From positions 3,646,501 to 3,710,500 of the forward strand of contig NZ_JBEWTB010000002.1 of NCBI RefSeq assembly GCF_040549045.1: a stretch of 64,000 bases of DNA, given 5' to 3'. Origin of the DNA: Endozoicomonas sp. NE40. GTDB taxonomy: Bacteria > Pseudomonadota > Gammaproteobacteria > Pseudomonadales > Endozoicomonadaceae. Made by a program: the position numbers and the translations under genes. Numbering within the stretch: the stretch's first letter is position 1; every line of letters starts with the position of its first letter. The notes under the pieces were generated by a model. It did not search any database. It was not told the origin of the DNA and saw nothing but the letters and a program-made list of their open reading frames with translations. Of this stretch, positions 1 through 9,123 are shown piece after piece.

Positions 1-629
1 GCGAGGCAGGTATACGACTCAATCGCATGGGTCATGGCGTCCATTGCGGTCATGGCGGTGATGTGGGCAGGCAATGTCTGTGTCATTCTTGGATCGAGAA
101 CAGCAGCATTGGGGAGCAGAAAGCCTGAAGCGTAGCTTCGCTTTATACCATGGTCGTCGCTGATTACGGCGACCAGTGTCGCTTCTGAGCCTGTACCTGA
201 AGTGGTTGGGATCACAAAAAAAGGCTTCAGTGGACGTTTAAGTGCATGTGCGCCTGCATACCGGCTGAGATCGTCACCACCTTCAGAGACCAGAATGTTA
301 ACGGCTTTTGAGGTGTCGATCACCGAGCCGCCCCCGATGGCAATAATAGAGTCACAGCCTTTTTCCCGGTAAATAGCTGCCGCCTGTCGAACACAGTGTT
401 CACTGCTATCCTGTGGCACGTCGTCAAAAATGGTTGAGACAGTGACACTGGACTCTGCAAAAGCATTCTGCACATGATCAATAAGTCCTGCCCCCAGCAC
501 CCCCTTGTCGGTTATAACCATGGGGTTTGACAGGTTAAGAAGGGACATTTCAAAGGGGATATGCTCTAACGCCTTATGACCTGCAATGATTTTTACCGGG
601 GAAAAAAATTCATAATAAGAATGGTTCAT
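1..629 (-). CDS. Iron-containing alcohol dehydrogenase, C-terminus cut by window edge
   Basis: This is the N-terminal 209 residues of a group III (Fe-dependent) NAD(P)-alcohol dehydrogenase, which oxidises alcohols or reduces aldehydes in the cytoplasm. The nucleotide-binding motif GGGSVID lies at residues 99-105 and PTTSGTGSEA at 141-150. D197 and H201 in DAMTHAIE match the first two metal ligands of the family; the other two histidines would lie beyond the left edge. The start ATG (627-629) overlaps the stop of the upstream SCP2-like gene as ATGA, so the two are probably translated together. The exact substrate cannot be read from the sequence. Confidence 0.93.
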   Translation of the reverse strand, partial: MNHSYYEFFSPVKIIAGHKALEHIPFEMSLLNLSNPMVITDKGVLGAGLIDHVQNAFAESSVTVSTIFDDVPQDSSEHCVRQAAAIYREKGCDSIIAIGGGSVIDTSKAVNILVSEGGDDLSRYAGAHALKRPLKPFFVIPTTSGTGSEATLVAVISDDHGIKRSYASGFLLPNAAVLDPRMTQTLPAHITAMTAMDAMTHAIESYTCL

Positions 630-1156
630 ACTGATCGTCCCAGAATAATGGTTGTGGTGGTCCGGGCGTATATTTGCGCTGCTTTTGTGATTTTCTCTTT
701 TATGCCCAGCTCAGGCGGGTATCTTTTGACGGCTTTTCTGGCAATGAATTCTGGCAGTATTAATGCCTCAAGCCGGTTCAGAATACGTACAAACTTTGTC
801 GCGTAATTAAGATCGCCCTCTGCCACCATCCGGTCACGGGCAAAAGCGAGCGCGGTTCCTTCCTGAAAGCTGAACACCAGAAAGGCGTGGCTTGTATGCT
901 TGAACCGGATAACGAGATCAGCCTTTCTGCTCTGATTCCTGACCAGTTCAAACAGGCCGGTGTCGGTAACTTTCAGTTTAAAGTTTGCGCCCTGTGGACT
1001 GGTAATCATTTCAATGTGGTAATTGGCGGGAATCTTTTTTATCTCTTCCCGGGCTACCTTGTCTATTCTGCTTAGTGCTGATAAGGCATTGCCGACAATG
1101 ATCGTCATTATTTTCACGTAAACAGCCTGCAGGCTGGCTGGGCGATAAGTCTTCAT
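626..1156 (-). CDS. SCP2 sterol-binding-like domain protein
   Basis: A 176-residue protein with the layout of a small SCP2/UbiJ-like lipid-binding domain: a short N-terminal helix region, a beta section with the TDTGLFELV and KADLVIRF stretches (about residues 65-86), and a helix with EGDLNYATKFVRIL (about 113-126). Such domains bind hydrophobic ligands. It has no catalytic motif. Its stop overlaps the start of the Fe-alcohol dehydrogenase by four bases, so it is the first gene of a two-gene operon; a role in presenting a lipid or aldehyde to the dehydrogenase is only an inference. Family assignment is moderate, gene reality is high. Confidence 0.7.
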   Translation of the reverse strand: MKTYRPASLQAVYVKIMTIIVGNALSALSRIDKVAREEIKKIPANYHIEMITSPQGANFKLKVTDTGLFELVRNQSRKADLVIRFKHTSHAFLVFSFQEGTALAFARDRMVAEGDLNYATKFVRILNRLEALILPEFIARKAVKRYPPELGIKEKITKAAQIYARTTTTIILGRSV

Positions 1157-1263
1157 TATTTTTCTTTATTTTGTCGAAGTCTGGAAAATATAACGGCTAT
1201 CAACATTACCCACAACGGCAAACCCGGGCTTTTCACCGTTCTATCTCAACTATACTGTCTTTC

Positions 1264-1357
1264 CAGTGGCGCAGGGTGCCTGTTTGATGTGTAAGTTATC
1301 AGGCTGAGATCATACCTGTTGAACCTGATCCGGTTAGTACCGGCGTAGGGATTGTCG
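1264..1357 (+). promoter_or_regulatory. TPP riboswitch (THI box)
   Basis: The conserved core of the thiamine-pyrophosphate aptamer is readable directly: CAGGGTGCC, then CTGAGATCATACC, then GAACCTGATCCGGTTAG and TACCGGCGTAGGGA. The arms pair as expected (GCCTG with CAGGC; CCGGT with ACCGG). It sits about 160 bases in front of the THI5-type gene at 1516, on the same strand. The expression platform is not a clear intrinsic terminator: there is a CCAGAA/TTCTGG hairpin (1399-1416) and a long-range CGTCTTCC/GGAAGACG pairing, neither followed by a strong T-run, so control could be translational or Rho-dependent. Confidence 0.95.
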
Positions 1358-1515
1358 TGATATTCCCAGTTTGTCTGTTCAGCGTCTTCCAGCGATTCCA
1401 GAACATTGCTTCTGGCTCAGACCTTGCGCAGGAAGGCGGTACAACAGGAAGACGGTGTTCTTTCAGGCTGAATGCGTTGCTGTTCCTTTATGTTTAAGTG
1501 TTTATGGGTTAACGC

Positions 1516-2511
1516 ATGTCAGACATAGTTATTTCAAAGGTTGTTTCAAAGACCGACACATCCAGGCTCTCCCTGCTGCTGAACTGGTACGCCAATCCCT
1601 ATCACACGCCTGTTTTTATGGCGCACTACCTGGGGTTTTACGAAGAAGAAGGACTTTCACCTGCCATCATGGAGACGACAGATCCTTCTGATGTAACGGA
1701 TTTAATTGGCCAGAACAAGGTGGATATTGCCCTCAAGGCGATGATCCATACTTATGCTGCCAGGGCTAAAGGGTACAAAGTGGTTTCAACCGGCACACTG
1801 TTTCATGAACCACCAACGGGCATTATCTTTTTGAAATCCAGTGGCATCAGTGGCTTTGAGGATATCCGGGGAAAAAGGATTGGTTATATTGGCCGCTTTG
1901 GGAAAATTATCATTGATGACCTTGCCCGGCGAGCAGGCATAGAGCCGGGTGCCTATGAAACCGTTCGGGTCGGCATGAATATGACCGATGCTATTCTTCA
2001 GAACCAGGTGGATGCTGGTATGGGAATAGGCTGTTTCCAACAGGTAGAACTGGAACAGGCCAGTGGACAGGAAACCGGAATACTTCGGGTGGACGAACTG
2101 GCTGGTCTGGGCTGCTGCTGTTTCTGCAGCATTCTGTTTCTGGTGAATGAAGAATACCTTGAGCATCATCAGGACGAGGTACGCCGCTTTATGAAGGCAA
2201 CCCAGCGCGGTGTTCAATGGACCCTTGAAAACCCGGAAAAAGCCTGGGACCTGCTGTGTCAGCACATTCCCCGCCTGAGAACCGATACGTTCCGGAAAAT
2301 ATACATCAGCTGTCTTCCTTATTTTTCAAGGGATCTGGTCAATGTTGACCGAGACTGGAATAAGGTCGGGCTTTATGCTCAGGAGCTGGGCATTACCGAT
2401 GAGTCTATGGAAGCTGCCTGCTGTTACAGTAATGAGTATCTGCCGGAACGGCCTTATGCCGCTTTTCAGCCTGTGGATGGCAGTTATATTTCTGAATCAA
2501 GGGCCTCTTGA
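1516..2511 (+). CDS. THI5/NMT1-type HMP-P synthase (pyrimidine moiety of thiamine)
   Basis: A 331-residue protein of the THI5/NMT1 family. In yeast THI5 one active-site histidine and bound PLP are consumed to make 4-amino-5-hydroxymethyl-2-methylpyrimidine phosphate, so each enzyme works once. Key residues align: LLNW (21-24), K74 (yeast PLP lysine K62), H78 (yeast donor histidine H66) within KAMIHTYAARAKG, GYIGRFGKI (123-131), and the CCCFC iron-motif at 200-204. There is no signal peptide, lipobox or neighbouring permease/ATPase, which argues against a periplasmic ThiY-type binding protein. The upstream TPP riboswitch supports a thiamine role. The shine-dalgarno is weak; the ATG after the in-frame stop at 1510 is the only sensible start. 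Confidence 0.9.
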   Translation: MSDIVISKVVSKTDTSRLSLLLNWYANPYHTPVFMAHYLGFYEEEGLSPAIMETTDPSDVTDLIGQNKVDIALKAMIHTYAARAKGYKVVSTGTLFHEPPTGIIFLKSSGISGFEDIRGKRIGYIGRFGKIIIDDLARRAGIEPGAYETVRVGMNMTDAILQNQVDAGMGIGCFQQVELEQASGQETGILRVDELAGLGCCCFCSILFLVNEEYLEHHQDEVRRFMKATQRGVQWTLENPEKAWDLLCQHIPRLRTDTFRKIYISCLPYFSRDLVNVDRDWNKVGLYAQELGITDESMEAACCYSNEYLPERPYAAFQPVDGSYISESRAS

Positions 2512-2546
2512 TACCTTCTGTCCCTTACTTTCTACTCCTTAACAGT

Positions 2547-2568
2547 GGAAGCCTGTTAGCAGGCTTCC
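2547..2568. terminator. Hairpin between convergent genes, possible weak terminator
   Basis: The stem GGAAGCCTG / CAGGCTTCC with a short loop lies where the THI5-type gene (plus) and tag (minus) converge, and overlaps the last codons of tag. Neither side has a clear T-run, so terminator activity is uncertain. Confidence 0.35.
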
Positions 2569-3176
2569 GGACTCACTCTCTCTACCCCGATTTTGTAGGA
2601 AGTACACGACGTAATATGATCGTTCACCATGCCCATCGCTTGCATATAGGCATAACAAATCGTACTGCCGACGTATTTGAAGCCCCGCTTTTTCAGGTCT
2701 TTGCTCATGGCATCTGACTCAGGGGTTGTTACGGGGACTTCGTCCATGGTTTGCCAGTGATTAATGATGGGATGGTGGTTAACGAACTGCCAGATATAGG
2801 CGTCGAAACTGCCGAATTCTTGCTGCACTTTGATGAAGGCTCTGGCATTGGTGATAGCACTGTTTATTTTTAAGCGATTGCGGATAATGCCTTTGTCGTT
2901 TAAAAGTCGTTCTACGTCGGCTTCGTCAAACCGGGCGACTTTCTGCACATCGAAACCGGCCAGCGCGTTTCGGTAACCTTCGCGTCGCTTGAGAATGGCT
3001 AACCAGTTCAGCCCTGCCTGAGCGCCTTCAAGAATAAGAAATTCAAACAGGGTCTGGTCATCGTGGCAGGGGACACCCCACTCTTCATCATGATAACGAA
3101 TATAAAGCTCATCGTTTGTACACCAGTGACATCGCTTCTTACTGGTGGTCTCCTGGCGGGTGGATTGTTGTGTCAT
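2556..3176 (-). CDS. tag: DNA-3-methyladenine glycosylase I
   Basis: A 206-residue homolog of Escherichia coli Tag, which excises 3-methyladenine from alkylated DNA. The RC zinc ligand (C16), YHDEEWGVP (28-36), the LEGAQAGLNW block containing the catalytic glutamate E50, the LKKRGFKYVGSTICYAYMQA block and the closing NDHITSC zinc ligands are all present. Compared with E. coli Tag it has about 12 extra polar residues at the N-terminus. It stands alone, converging on the THI5-type gene; the LysR gene upstream on the same strand is separated by about 20 bases and could share a transcript. Confidence 0.96.
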   Translation of the reverse strand: MTQQSTRQETTSKKRCHWCTNDELYIRYHDEEWGVPCHDDQTLFEFLILEGAQAGLNWLAILKRREGYRNALAGFDVQKVARFDEADVERLLNDKGIIRNRLKINSAITNARAFIKVQQEFGSFDAYIWQFVNHHPIINHWQTMDEVPVTTPESDAMSKDLKKRGFKYVGSTICYAYMQAMGMVNDHITSCTSYKIGVERVSPEAC

Positions 3177-3197
3177 CGTGTAGTCCTTTTGGAAACG

Positions 3198-4085
3198 TTA
3201 TGCCCCGATGGAGCTGGCAGCCTGTAAAATTTCGTTCACAAACATCGTCAGTAATTTTGGCTGGTACTTTCTGTCCCGATAGACAATATAAGCCTGACGA
3301 ACCTGTCGGTTGTACTCGGGAAGCAGCCTGACCAGGTCTGGATAGTCGTTTGTCAGAACCGTTGGCAGAAAAGCGATGCCCAACCCCTTTTCGACCAGCT
3401 CGATGATGACACGAATGTCGTAAACCACCAGGCGAGGAGTTATGTGAAACTTTTCAGCGATGTTATCGCCTTTGAATAAAGTCACATCGTATTTGTGATC
3501 GACATTCAGCCACTGATGCTGGTACAGCTCCCGGATAGTTTCCGGGCTTCCATGCTGCTCCAGATACTGCTTACTGGCATAGATACCGTGATAGGAGTTG
3601 AACAGTGGCCTTGCCACCATGTCCTGCATATTGGACACATCAAAGGTCAGCACCAGGTCCCGGTTAGTTTCCGGTTTAGCCTGCTCGTGACAGAGGGTTA
3701 AGTCGAAATGGACGCCCGGGTAGCCTTGCAGAAAGCGTTCAATCACGTCACTAACAAACTCTTTGTAGAAGTTGTGGGGCATTGAGATATTCAGTTTACC
3801 GGCCACTTCGGTTTGCTGGCTGACCAGCTGTGAAAAGGAGAGCTCTATCTGTTCCATTCCACTCATTAAGGAACGATACGCCTTGGCACCCGCTTCTGTT
3901 GCAACCAGCTCCCGCCCCTGTTTTTGCAACAGGCGTACACTGAGGCGAGCCTCTAAAGCCGATAAACGCCGGGACATGGTCGAAACCGGTAGCTGAAGCT
4001 TTACGGCGGCTTTTTGCAATGACCCTTCTTCGATTACAGTGCAGAGAAGATAAAGGTCATCAATGTTTCCAAATATGGAATCCAA
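3198..4085 (-). CDS. LysR-family transcriptional regulator
   Basis: A 295-residue LysR-type regulator. The N-terminal winged helix-turn-helix spans roughly residues 8-65 (GSLQKAAVKLQLPVSTMSRR is the recognition part), followed by the linker helix and a periplasmic-binding-like effector domain ending in KGLGIAFLPT. It is divergent from the DUF2798 gene at 4174 with an 88-base gap, the usual arrangement for a LysR protein and its target. Effector and target are not identifiable from sequence. Confidence 0.93.
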   Translation of the reverse strand: MDSIFGNIDDLYLLCTVIEEGSLQKAAVKLQLPVSTMSRRLSALEARLSVRLLQKQGRELVATEAGAKAYRSLMSGMEQIELSFSQLVSQQTEVAGKLNISMPHNFYKEFVSDVIERFLQGYPGVHFDLTLCHEQAKPETNRDLVLTFDVSNMQDMVARPLFNSYHGIYASKQYLEQHGSPETIRELYQHQWLNVDHKYDVTLFKGDNIAEKFHITPRLVVYDIRVIIELVEKGLGIAFLPTVLTNDYPDLVRLLPEYNRQVRQAYIVYRDRKYQPKLLTMFVNEILQAASSIGA

Positions 4086-4173
4086 GATCCTGTTTTCCGC
4101 TGTTTTTTGTAATTTAAGAAGATTTTATACTCTGTGAAACAATATTCAAGACGGGTCTGCAGGAGGTATTGTC

Positions 4174-4404
4174 ATGACCAGAAAAGAATTTTTTATTAAT
4201 TGCTTTTTGTCATCTGTTTTTATGACGCTGTTTATGTCCGGCGTTATTTCCGGAACAAAAGTGGGTTATGGCGCGGCATTTCTTTATACGTGGAGAGATG
4301 CGTTCCTGCTGGCCTGGCCTCTGGCACTTATATTCAACCTGACCGTCCTGCCACAGGTGAAAGGTTTATCCAGCTGGCTGGCGAATATTGGCCGTACAAA
4401 ATGA
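4174..4404 (+). CDS. DUF2798 small membrane protein
   Basis: A 76-residue protein with two predicted membrane helices (about residues 10-30 and 42-62), the second containing WPLALIFNLTVLP. This is the pattern of DUF2798 proteins, whose function is unknown. A strong ribosome site (GCAGGAGG) lies 8 bases before the ATG. It is divergent from the LysR gene and may be its target. Confidence 0.75.
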   Translation: MTRKEFFINCFLSSVFMTLFMSGVISGTKVGYGAAFLYTWRDAFLLAWPLALIFNLTVLPQVKGLSSWLANIGRTK

Positions 4405-4552
4405 GACTCTGCCTGAATACTCACTCTCCTTCCCGCTAAATACATAACTTTGAGTCGTCAATGCTTGCTGAATATTGCCGATAGCACACAGGAAAAACCG
4501 GGCAGACCGGACGGCTGAATAAGCAAAAAACAGTGAGCGGGATACTCTGGCA

Positions 4553-7500
4553 ATGTTTAATGGCATAGGACCTCAGTCAACAGGCAGAAGTACTTCAACG
4601 GAAACCTCCGATCCAGTTGACCAGGGCGCTTCAGAAAAAGGAAGAACGTCGGACTTCAGGGATGTCAGTGTTGTCCCTTCGGCAGCGCTTTCGCACAATC
4701 GAGCCAGCCATTCTCAAAATCCGGCACGCCAGCTTAAGCGCCGAAGGATAAGGCCGGTTCATGTGAAAGGTGACTCAATAGGTTCCGGTTCGATATTGTG
4801 GCAGCCTACTTCCCGCCAGACACCACACCCCTCGACCCAGCCTCTGTCTAAAGCGCAATGTGCTGGTCTGCCCAAACGCAAGTTTATTGACCGGTTTATG
4901 GCGTTTGCCGTCTGCATAGTTCTGGATATGAGTTCGGTAAGGCAGAAGTTTGTGTCATACACTTCGGCAACCGTTTATCTCATAAAAGGTCAGTTACAAA
5001 AACTGCAACAACTGCTTAAACTGGGCGACTCTCTGAGTGACGATGAGCGTGCAGAATCCAGAAAACTGGTCAAAAATCTGCGCAGGAACGTTAAACAAGC
5101 TAAACAGGAAAAACTGGATGAGGCCCATAATTACATCCAGTTGGTTAAGGCGCTCAAGAAAATCAACCGTGGAGAAATCAGCAGTCACAAGGTTCATTTA
5201 GCCGGTATTGAGCTGGCGGGTGGCAAAGCGAACCTTGAAGATATCGATATGACCGTAACAGGCGTTGATCTGGTCAGCAGTACAAGTGGTGCGCTGGTTC
5301 CAAGGCTAAAGGCGGACGTGAAGGCCACGCTGGTTGTCCCTGTTCCCGGAAAACCCTCGGTTCGGGTCAGTGTCGACATTGAGGGTACTGAGCTGACCCT
5401 GGAAGGGCGGGTAATGCCTTTTGTTAATTCCTATATTCAGGGCAATACGATCAAGAACCTGTTTAAAAATATCCGTCATTTGCGGAAGAACAAGGAAGAG
5501 AAGTTTCAGCTAAGCCACCTGGGGCTATCAGCAGCGAAGGTATCGGCAAGGCTGGAGGATATTGATCCGGGAGCCATCAGCCGCATTGCTGCACGATCGG
5601 TTTATGGTAAGCGACGCCTGATCGAAAGGATGATGACCGACCTGAAAATGCCAGTCGATTTTCAGGTTGATGAACTGGAGCTGTTTGATCATGACCAGAA
5701 GCAGCCCATGTTAAAGGTTGAAGATCTCTCCGGACAGATGAAATGCCAGCGGGCTCATGAAGTAAAGGATGGGGGAAAGGAAACCAGAGGTTTCAGCCTG
5801 CAGACCGGCAACGTTTACTGTGATACTGAACAGGCTTCTGATCTTGCCAGCCGCACCCTGCAGAAAATGATACAGGTTCCGATGACGGTAATGCCCGGGG
5901 ACACGCCGGTCACTTCAACCGTTTCCGGTGTTTTGAGTAAGCATTCAGAACGTTTCAGGGGAAACATCGCTCGTGCTGAAATAAATTTTGATATGGATTG
6001 TATTCATGAAAAGCACGCTTGCAAGGCTTTGGGGCAGGAGCGGCTGGATATCTGGGCGGATCAGCTGGAAGCATTTAATGAAGGCGCAACACATCTGGAT
6101 CTTGGTGCCGGAGAAGTGCATGTAAATATTGAGAGAAAGGGAAGCGAGCGTTCGGTCACAACCAGGGTTAACGACTTTATGGTGGATGTCGATTTGCGTG
6201 AGGAATTACCGGACAAAGAGCTGAAACTGGACCTTCACGGTCGTGTACAGGGGCTTGATGCAGAACTCTCAGTCATCCAAAAAGACGGTGAAACCCACTA
6301 CCACGGTGAACTGGAGCAGGTTGATATAAAGACAACACCGGAAACCATGACAATCACTAAAGGTCCGTTGGAAGTCTCTCTGCCTGGCAATGGCAGTTTG
6401 TCGTTTGATTCCGTTGCCGTGGACAGTCAGGCTCAGGAGGCGGGTCGTGACAATCATGTCAGAATGGATGGGCTCAAAGGCAAAGGTTCTGGCGATATTC
6501 GGGTAAAAAGTCCGGGCAATGAGTGGCGTGTGCCAGTGCAGGGTTCAGGCAGTGTTGAAGCGCTGGATCTGGCTGCGCAGCAGAATGCAGGCGGTGCTCA
6601 GGATGTACCTGAAACTCTGGCTTATGCTCAGTTGCAGACACTCAAATTAGATGATCTTGGAATAGCGGGTGCTCGACTGGGTGAGGTAGCGGTTGACCTG
6701 GATGAACAGGGCAGTGGAATGATTCGGTTAAACCGGGTTGAGCTGGATGGCAGTGAGTTGTTGAAAAATATTGAACTATTGCCAGAGGCGTACCGGCAAT
6801 GGATTACCCCGGCACTGGTTGAAGGGCGAATTTTCCGTTGTGATATCTCCCTCAAGGTCCAGAATGGTGAAATTATCAGCGATCAGTCGCAGGTGTCCGG
6901 GCTGGATATCCAGCATACTCAGGAAGCCGGAAAAACCATGATGGGGCAGGCAGCAGGCTATCTGCTGGGGATGTTACAGGGGCTGGTTAATCGCCTGGAT
7001 GTATCGGCTATCAATGTTCATGAAGGGCGACTGTGGCTGGAACTGAACGTAAAAGGCTGGCATTTGCCGGTACCGCTTTTCAAGGTTGGCTCAGAGCATA
7101 TTAATGAAAAAGGCGGGGTGTCGGTCGCCGGACTGTTGCACGAAAACACCGGTGTGCAACTGATGGGGATGCGCAACAGTTACCGGGAGTTGCTGCATAG
7201 CGTCAATAGTAGTGTCAATAATAGGGCTAACACCGGGAGAAAAGGCAGCCTGCGAGTACTGGAGGAAACCTGCAGGATGGCCCCGAAGCAGGAGACCGTC
7301 AGCATTCTTCAGCGGGTTGATATTAACAGTATTCTGGAACAGGCCAGAACCGGGAAACCGGAGGCTGTGGCCGACCTGCCGGTGCTTTACCGTTTGTTTC
7401 TGCAGTATCCGGAAACGGTTAACCGAGCCTTACAGGTCAGGGAATTTATCCAGTCGCCAGCAGAAAGCCTGGATATGTTCAGGGCTGAACCTTATGCCCG

Positions 7501-8239
7501 ACAGGTTGACCCCGTCCTTTTATTTCAGAGCCTGCAACGCGAAGGCGAACCGGAAAAGGCCCTGACAGTGATGGAACAGGCTCTTGAGCAGGCACCCTAT
7601 AACCCCAGACTGAACTATTTTGCCGCCCGTCTCCTGACCGGCATACCTTTAGATAAGTTGCCATTAGATAGCTCTCCATCGGAAAAGCAGCTTCATGTGC
7701 AGCAGGCCAGGGTTGCCAGCCTGTTAGCCAGGGCGTCCAGAGGTGGATACTCCAGAGCCAGTGAGTGGCTGAATGAGAAAGCTCAGGCCAATGATCCTTA
7801 TGCCATCCTGGCACAGAGTGGTGATACCCTGACCCGGACAACAGACATCAATGAATTCTATACAGCGGTGGCAAAACTGGAGCGTCTTGCAGTTAATACG
7901 CAAAGTGATATCAGGGATTATGCAGGGCAGATACTGGTGAACAGGGCGCGGAATGCAGACTGTATGTTCCTGCACCCGGACCCGAACCCGAAGCGGGTCA
8001 GTGAGCTGGATAAGCAGCAACAGCTTATCACGGAAGGCAGGGAAGGCGAACTGAGCGGAGATGATGCCTATCGCTGGGCTTTACGTTTCCTCTATGGTGT
8101 GGAAGGAGTGGGTGTAAACCCGGAATTGGCCTCGCATTTTCTGGATCTCAGTCAGCAAAGCGGCGTAGAGTCGGCATCTGTTCATCAGCAGGTGTGCCAC
8201 AGGGTACATCACTCTAGTCAGGCAGCCGCTGCTGCCTGA
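4553..8239 (+). CDS. Large orphan protein, AsmA-like beta region plus TPR/Sel1-like C-terminus
   Basis: A 1228-residue protein I do not recognise by name. Residues 1-110 are polar and low-complexity (many Ser/Thr/Gln/Pro), with a basic cluster KRRRIRP at 62-68. A hydrophobic helix follows at about 113-126, then a charged coiled-coil segment to about 200. From about 205 to 870 there are repeated amphipathic strands with many DxxV/L patterns, similar in texture to AsmA or repeating beta-groove proteins. The last 300 residues hold helical repeats (EGEPEKALTVMEQALEQAP resembles TPR; later units resemble Sel1). It lacks an N-terminal signal peptide. The disordered N-terminus would fit a secreted effector, but that is inference. 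Confidence 0.8.
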   Translation: MFNGIGPQSTGRSTSTETSDPVDQGASEKGRTSDFRDVSVVPSAALSHNRASHSQNPARQLKRRRIRPVHVKGDSIGSGSILWQPTSRQTPHPSTQPLSKAQCAGLPKRKFIDRFMAFAVCIVLDMSSVRQKFVSYTSATVYLIKGQLQKLQQLLKLGDSLSDDERAESRKLVKNLRRNVKQAKQEKLDEAHNYIQLVKALKKINRGEISSHKVHLAGIELAGGKANLEDIDMTVTGVDLVSSTSGALVPRLKADVKATLVVPVPGKPSVRVSVDIEGTELTLEGRVMPFVNSYIQGNTIKNLFKNIRHLRKNKEEKFQLSHLGLSAAKVSARLEDIDPGAISRIAARSVYGKRRLIERMMTDLKMPVDFQVDELELFDHDQKQPMLKVEDLSGQMKCQRAHEVKDGGKETRGFSLQTGNVYCDTEQASDLASRTLQKMIQVPMTVMPGDTPVTSTVSGVLSKHSERFRGNIARAEINFDMDCIHEKHACKALGQERLDIWADQLEAFNEGATHLDLGAGEVHVNIERKGSERSVTTRVNDFMVDVDLREELPDKELKLDLHGRVQGLDAELSVIQKDGETHYHGELEQVDIKTTPETMTITKGPLEVSLPGNGSLSFDSVAVDSQAQEAGRDNHVRMDGLKGKGSGDIRVKSPGNEWRVPVQGSGSVEALDLAAQQNAGGAQDVPETLAYAQLQTLKLDDLGIAGARLGEVAVDLDEQGSGMIRLNRVELDGSELLKNIELLPEAYRQWITPALVEGRIFRCDISLKVQNGEIISDQSQVSGLDIQHTQEAGKTMMGQAAGYLLGMLQGLVNRLDVSAINVHEGRLWLELNVKGWHLPVPLFKVGSEHINEKGGVSVAGLLHENTGVQLMGMRNSYRELLHSVNSSVNNRANTGRKGSLRVLEETCRMAPKQETVSILQRVDINSILEQARTGKPEAVADLPVLYRLFLQYPETVNRALQVREFIQSPAESLDMFRAEPYARQVDPVLLFQSLQREGEPEKALTVMEQALEQAPYNPRLNYFAARLLTGIPLDKLPLDSSPSEKQLHVQQARVASLLARASRGGYSRASEWLNEKAQANDPYAILAQSGDTLTRTTDINEFYTAVAKLERLAVNTQSDIRDYAGQILVNRARNADCMFLHPDPNPKRVSELDKQQQLITEGREGELSGDDAYRWALRFLYGVEGVGVNPELASHFLDLSQQSGVESASVHQQVCHRVHHSSQAAAAA

Positions 8240-8272
8240 TGGCTTTCGGCTTCAACGGCAACTGCTTGCGAA

Positions 8273-9058
8273 TTAAACGGAGTGAGAGTGAGACTCCCGC
8301 ATTCTTCTCAACTCCCGTATAGCCGGATCACAACGGCACCGGTAAATGATGGCTGCAGCTCCAAAAAAAACAATCCCGGCACCGGCCGCACCTACTTTGA
8401 TATGAGCATTCAGGCATTCGTCGTCTTCCTGACAGGTCGCCATACTGTAAAAGCCACCAACCAGTGTCGTAAGCAGGGTACTCATTGCACTCCCTACCAG
8501 CGTGTAAACCGGAACACGGGTTGCCAGGTGTCGCAAATGCTGTAAGGTGCTGGGCTGAGGTCTGCCTGCAGCAATGCCGGCCATTTGCCCCATCAGGGGT
8601 TCTACCTGTCCAAGCAACGCCAGCAGGTCGTTTGCGGCGTCTTCATCCAGATTCTGGACTGCCTCATAGGAAAACTCCCGAAGACTCTCCATTAATTGCT
8701 GGTATTGTCTCAATGCTCTGGCGCTTCTCAGATAGGAATTCTGGTGCAATGCACTGAACATATGGTGCGCACGAAAAAAAAGAGGGTGCCTGCTGGTCCT
8801 TTGCCCTACCGCATGCTGACAGCTTGCCAGAAGAGGCGTTGTCTCGTCGCTGTGTTGCAAGAGAGACCCTTCAAGAGAACGGGTGCTGGCAGAATCTGCG
8901 CGGCATTGGATGCGCACCAGTAATCGATCAAGAGCATTATCCCGGTTGATGATCAGCGAGTGTCTGCGCCAGAACTCAATAATGCTTCGCTCTGCGGCCT
9001 CTCCCAGAGAAAATGAATGAGAACAGTGTTCACATAAAGCGCTGAGGGGAATGAGCAC
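8273..9058 (-). CDS. Orphan two-helix membrane protein
   Basis: A 261-residue protein starting with GTG, with GGGAG eight bases upstream. The N-terminus has CEHC (9-12). The middle is helical (about 105-165). Two hydrophobic segments lie near residues 176-200 (VYTLVGSAMSTLLTTLVGGF) and 217-238 (AGAGIVFFGAAAIIYRC), joined by a short acidic Cys-containing loop; the tail is basic and His-rich. It converges on the 1228-residue gene with a 33-base gap. No family recognised; the two-helix hairpin is seen in secreted inclusion-membrane or effector proteins as well as ordinary membrane proteins. Confidence 0.7.
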   Translation of the reverse strand: MLIPLSALCEHCSHSFSLGEAAERSIIEFWRRHSLIINRDNALDRLLVRIQCRADSASTRSLEGSLLQHSDETTPLLASCQHAVGQRTSRHPLFFRAHHMFSALHQNSYLRSARALRQYQQLMESLREFSYEAVQNLDEDAANDLLALLGQVEPLMGQMAGIAAGRPQPSTLQHLRHLATRVPVYTLVGSAMSTLLTTLVGGFYSMATCQEDDECLNAHIKVGAAGAGIVFFGAAAIIYRCRCDPAIRELRRMRESHSHSV

Positions 9059-9123
9059 ATCGCTACTCCCGGCAGTGGTGAGTGTGACTCAAGGATAGAG
9101 TATTTACAGGGCTTATGCCTGAG

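Noticed and set aside
1371..1691. A 106-codon frame between the riboswitch and the THI5-type gene
   Set aside because: It overlaps the real gene in another frame for most of its length and has no ribosome site or motif.
1516..2511. A periplasmic ABC-type substrate-binding protein
   Set aside because: There is no signal peptide or transport partner, and the THI5-specific lysine, histidine and CCCFC motif are present.
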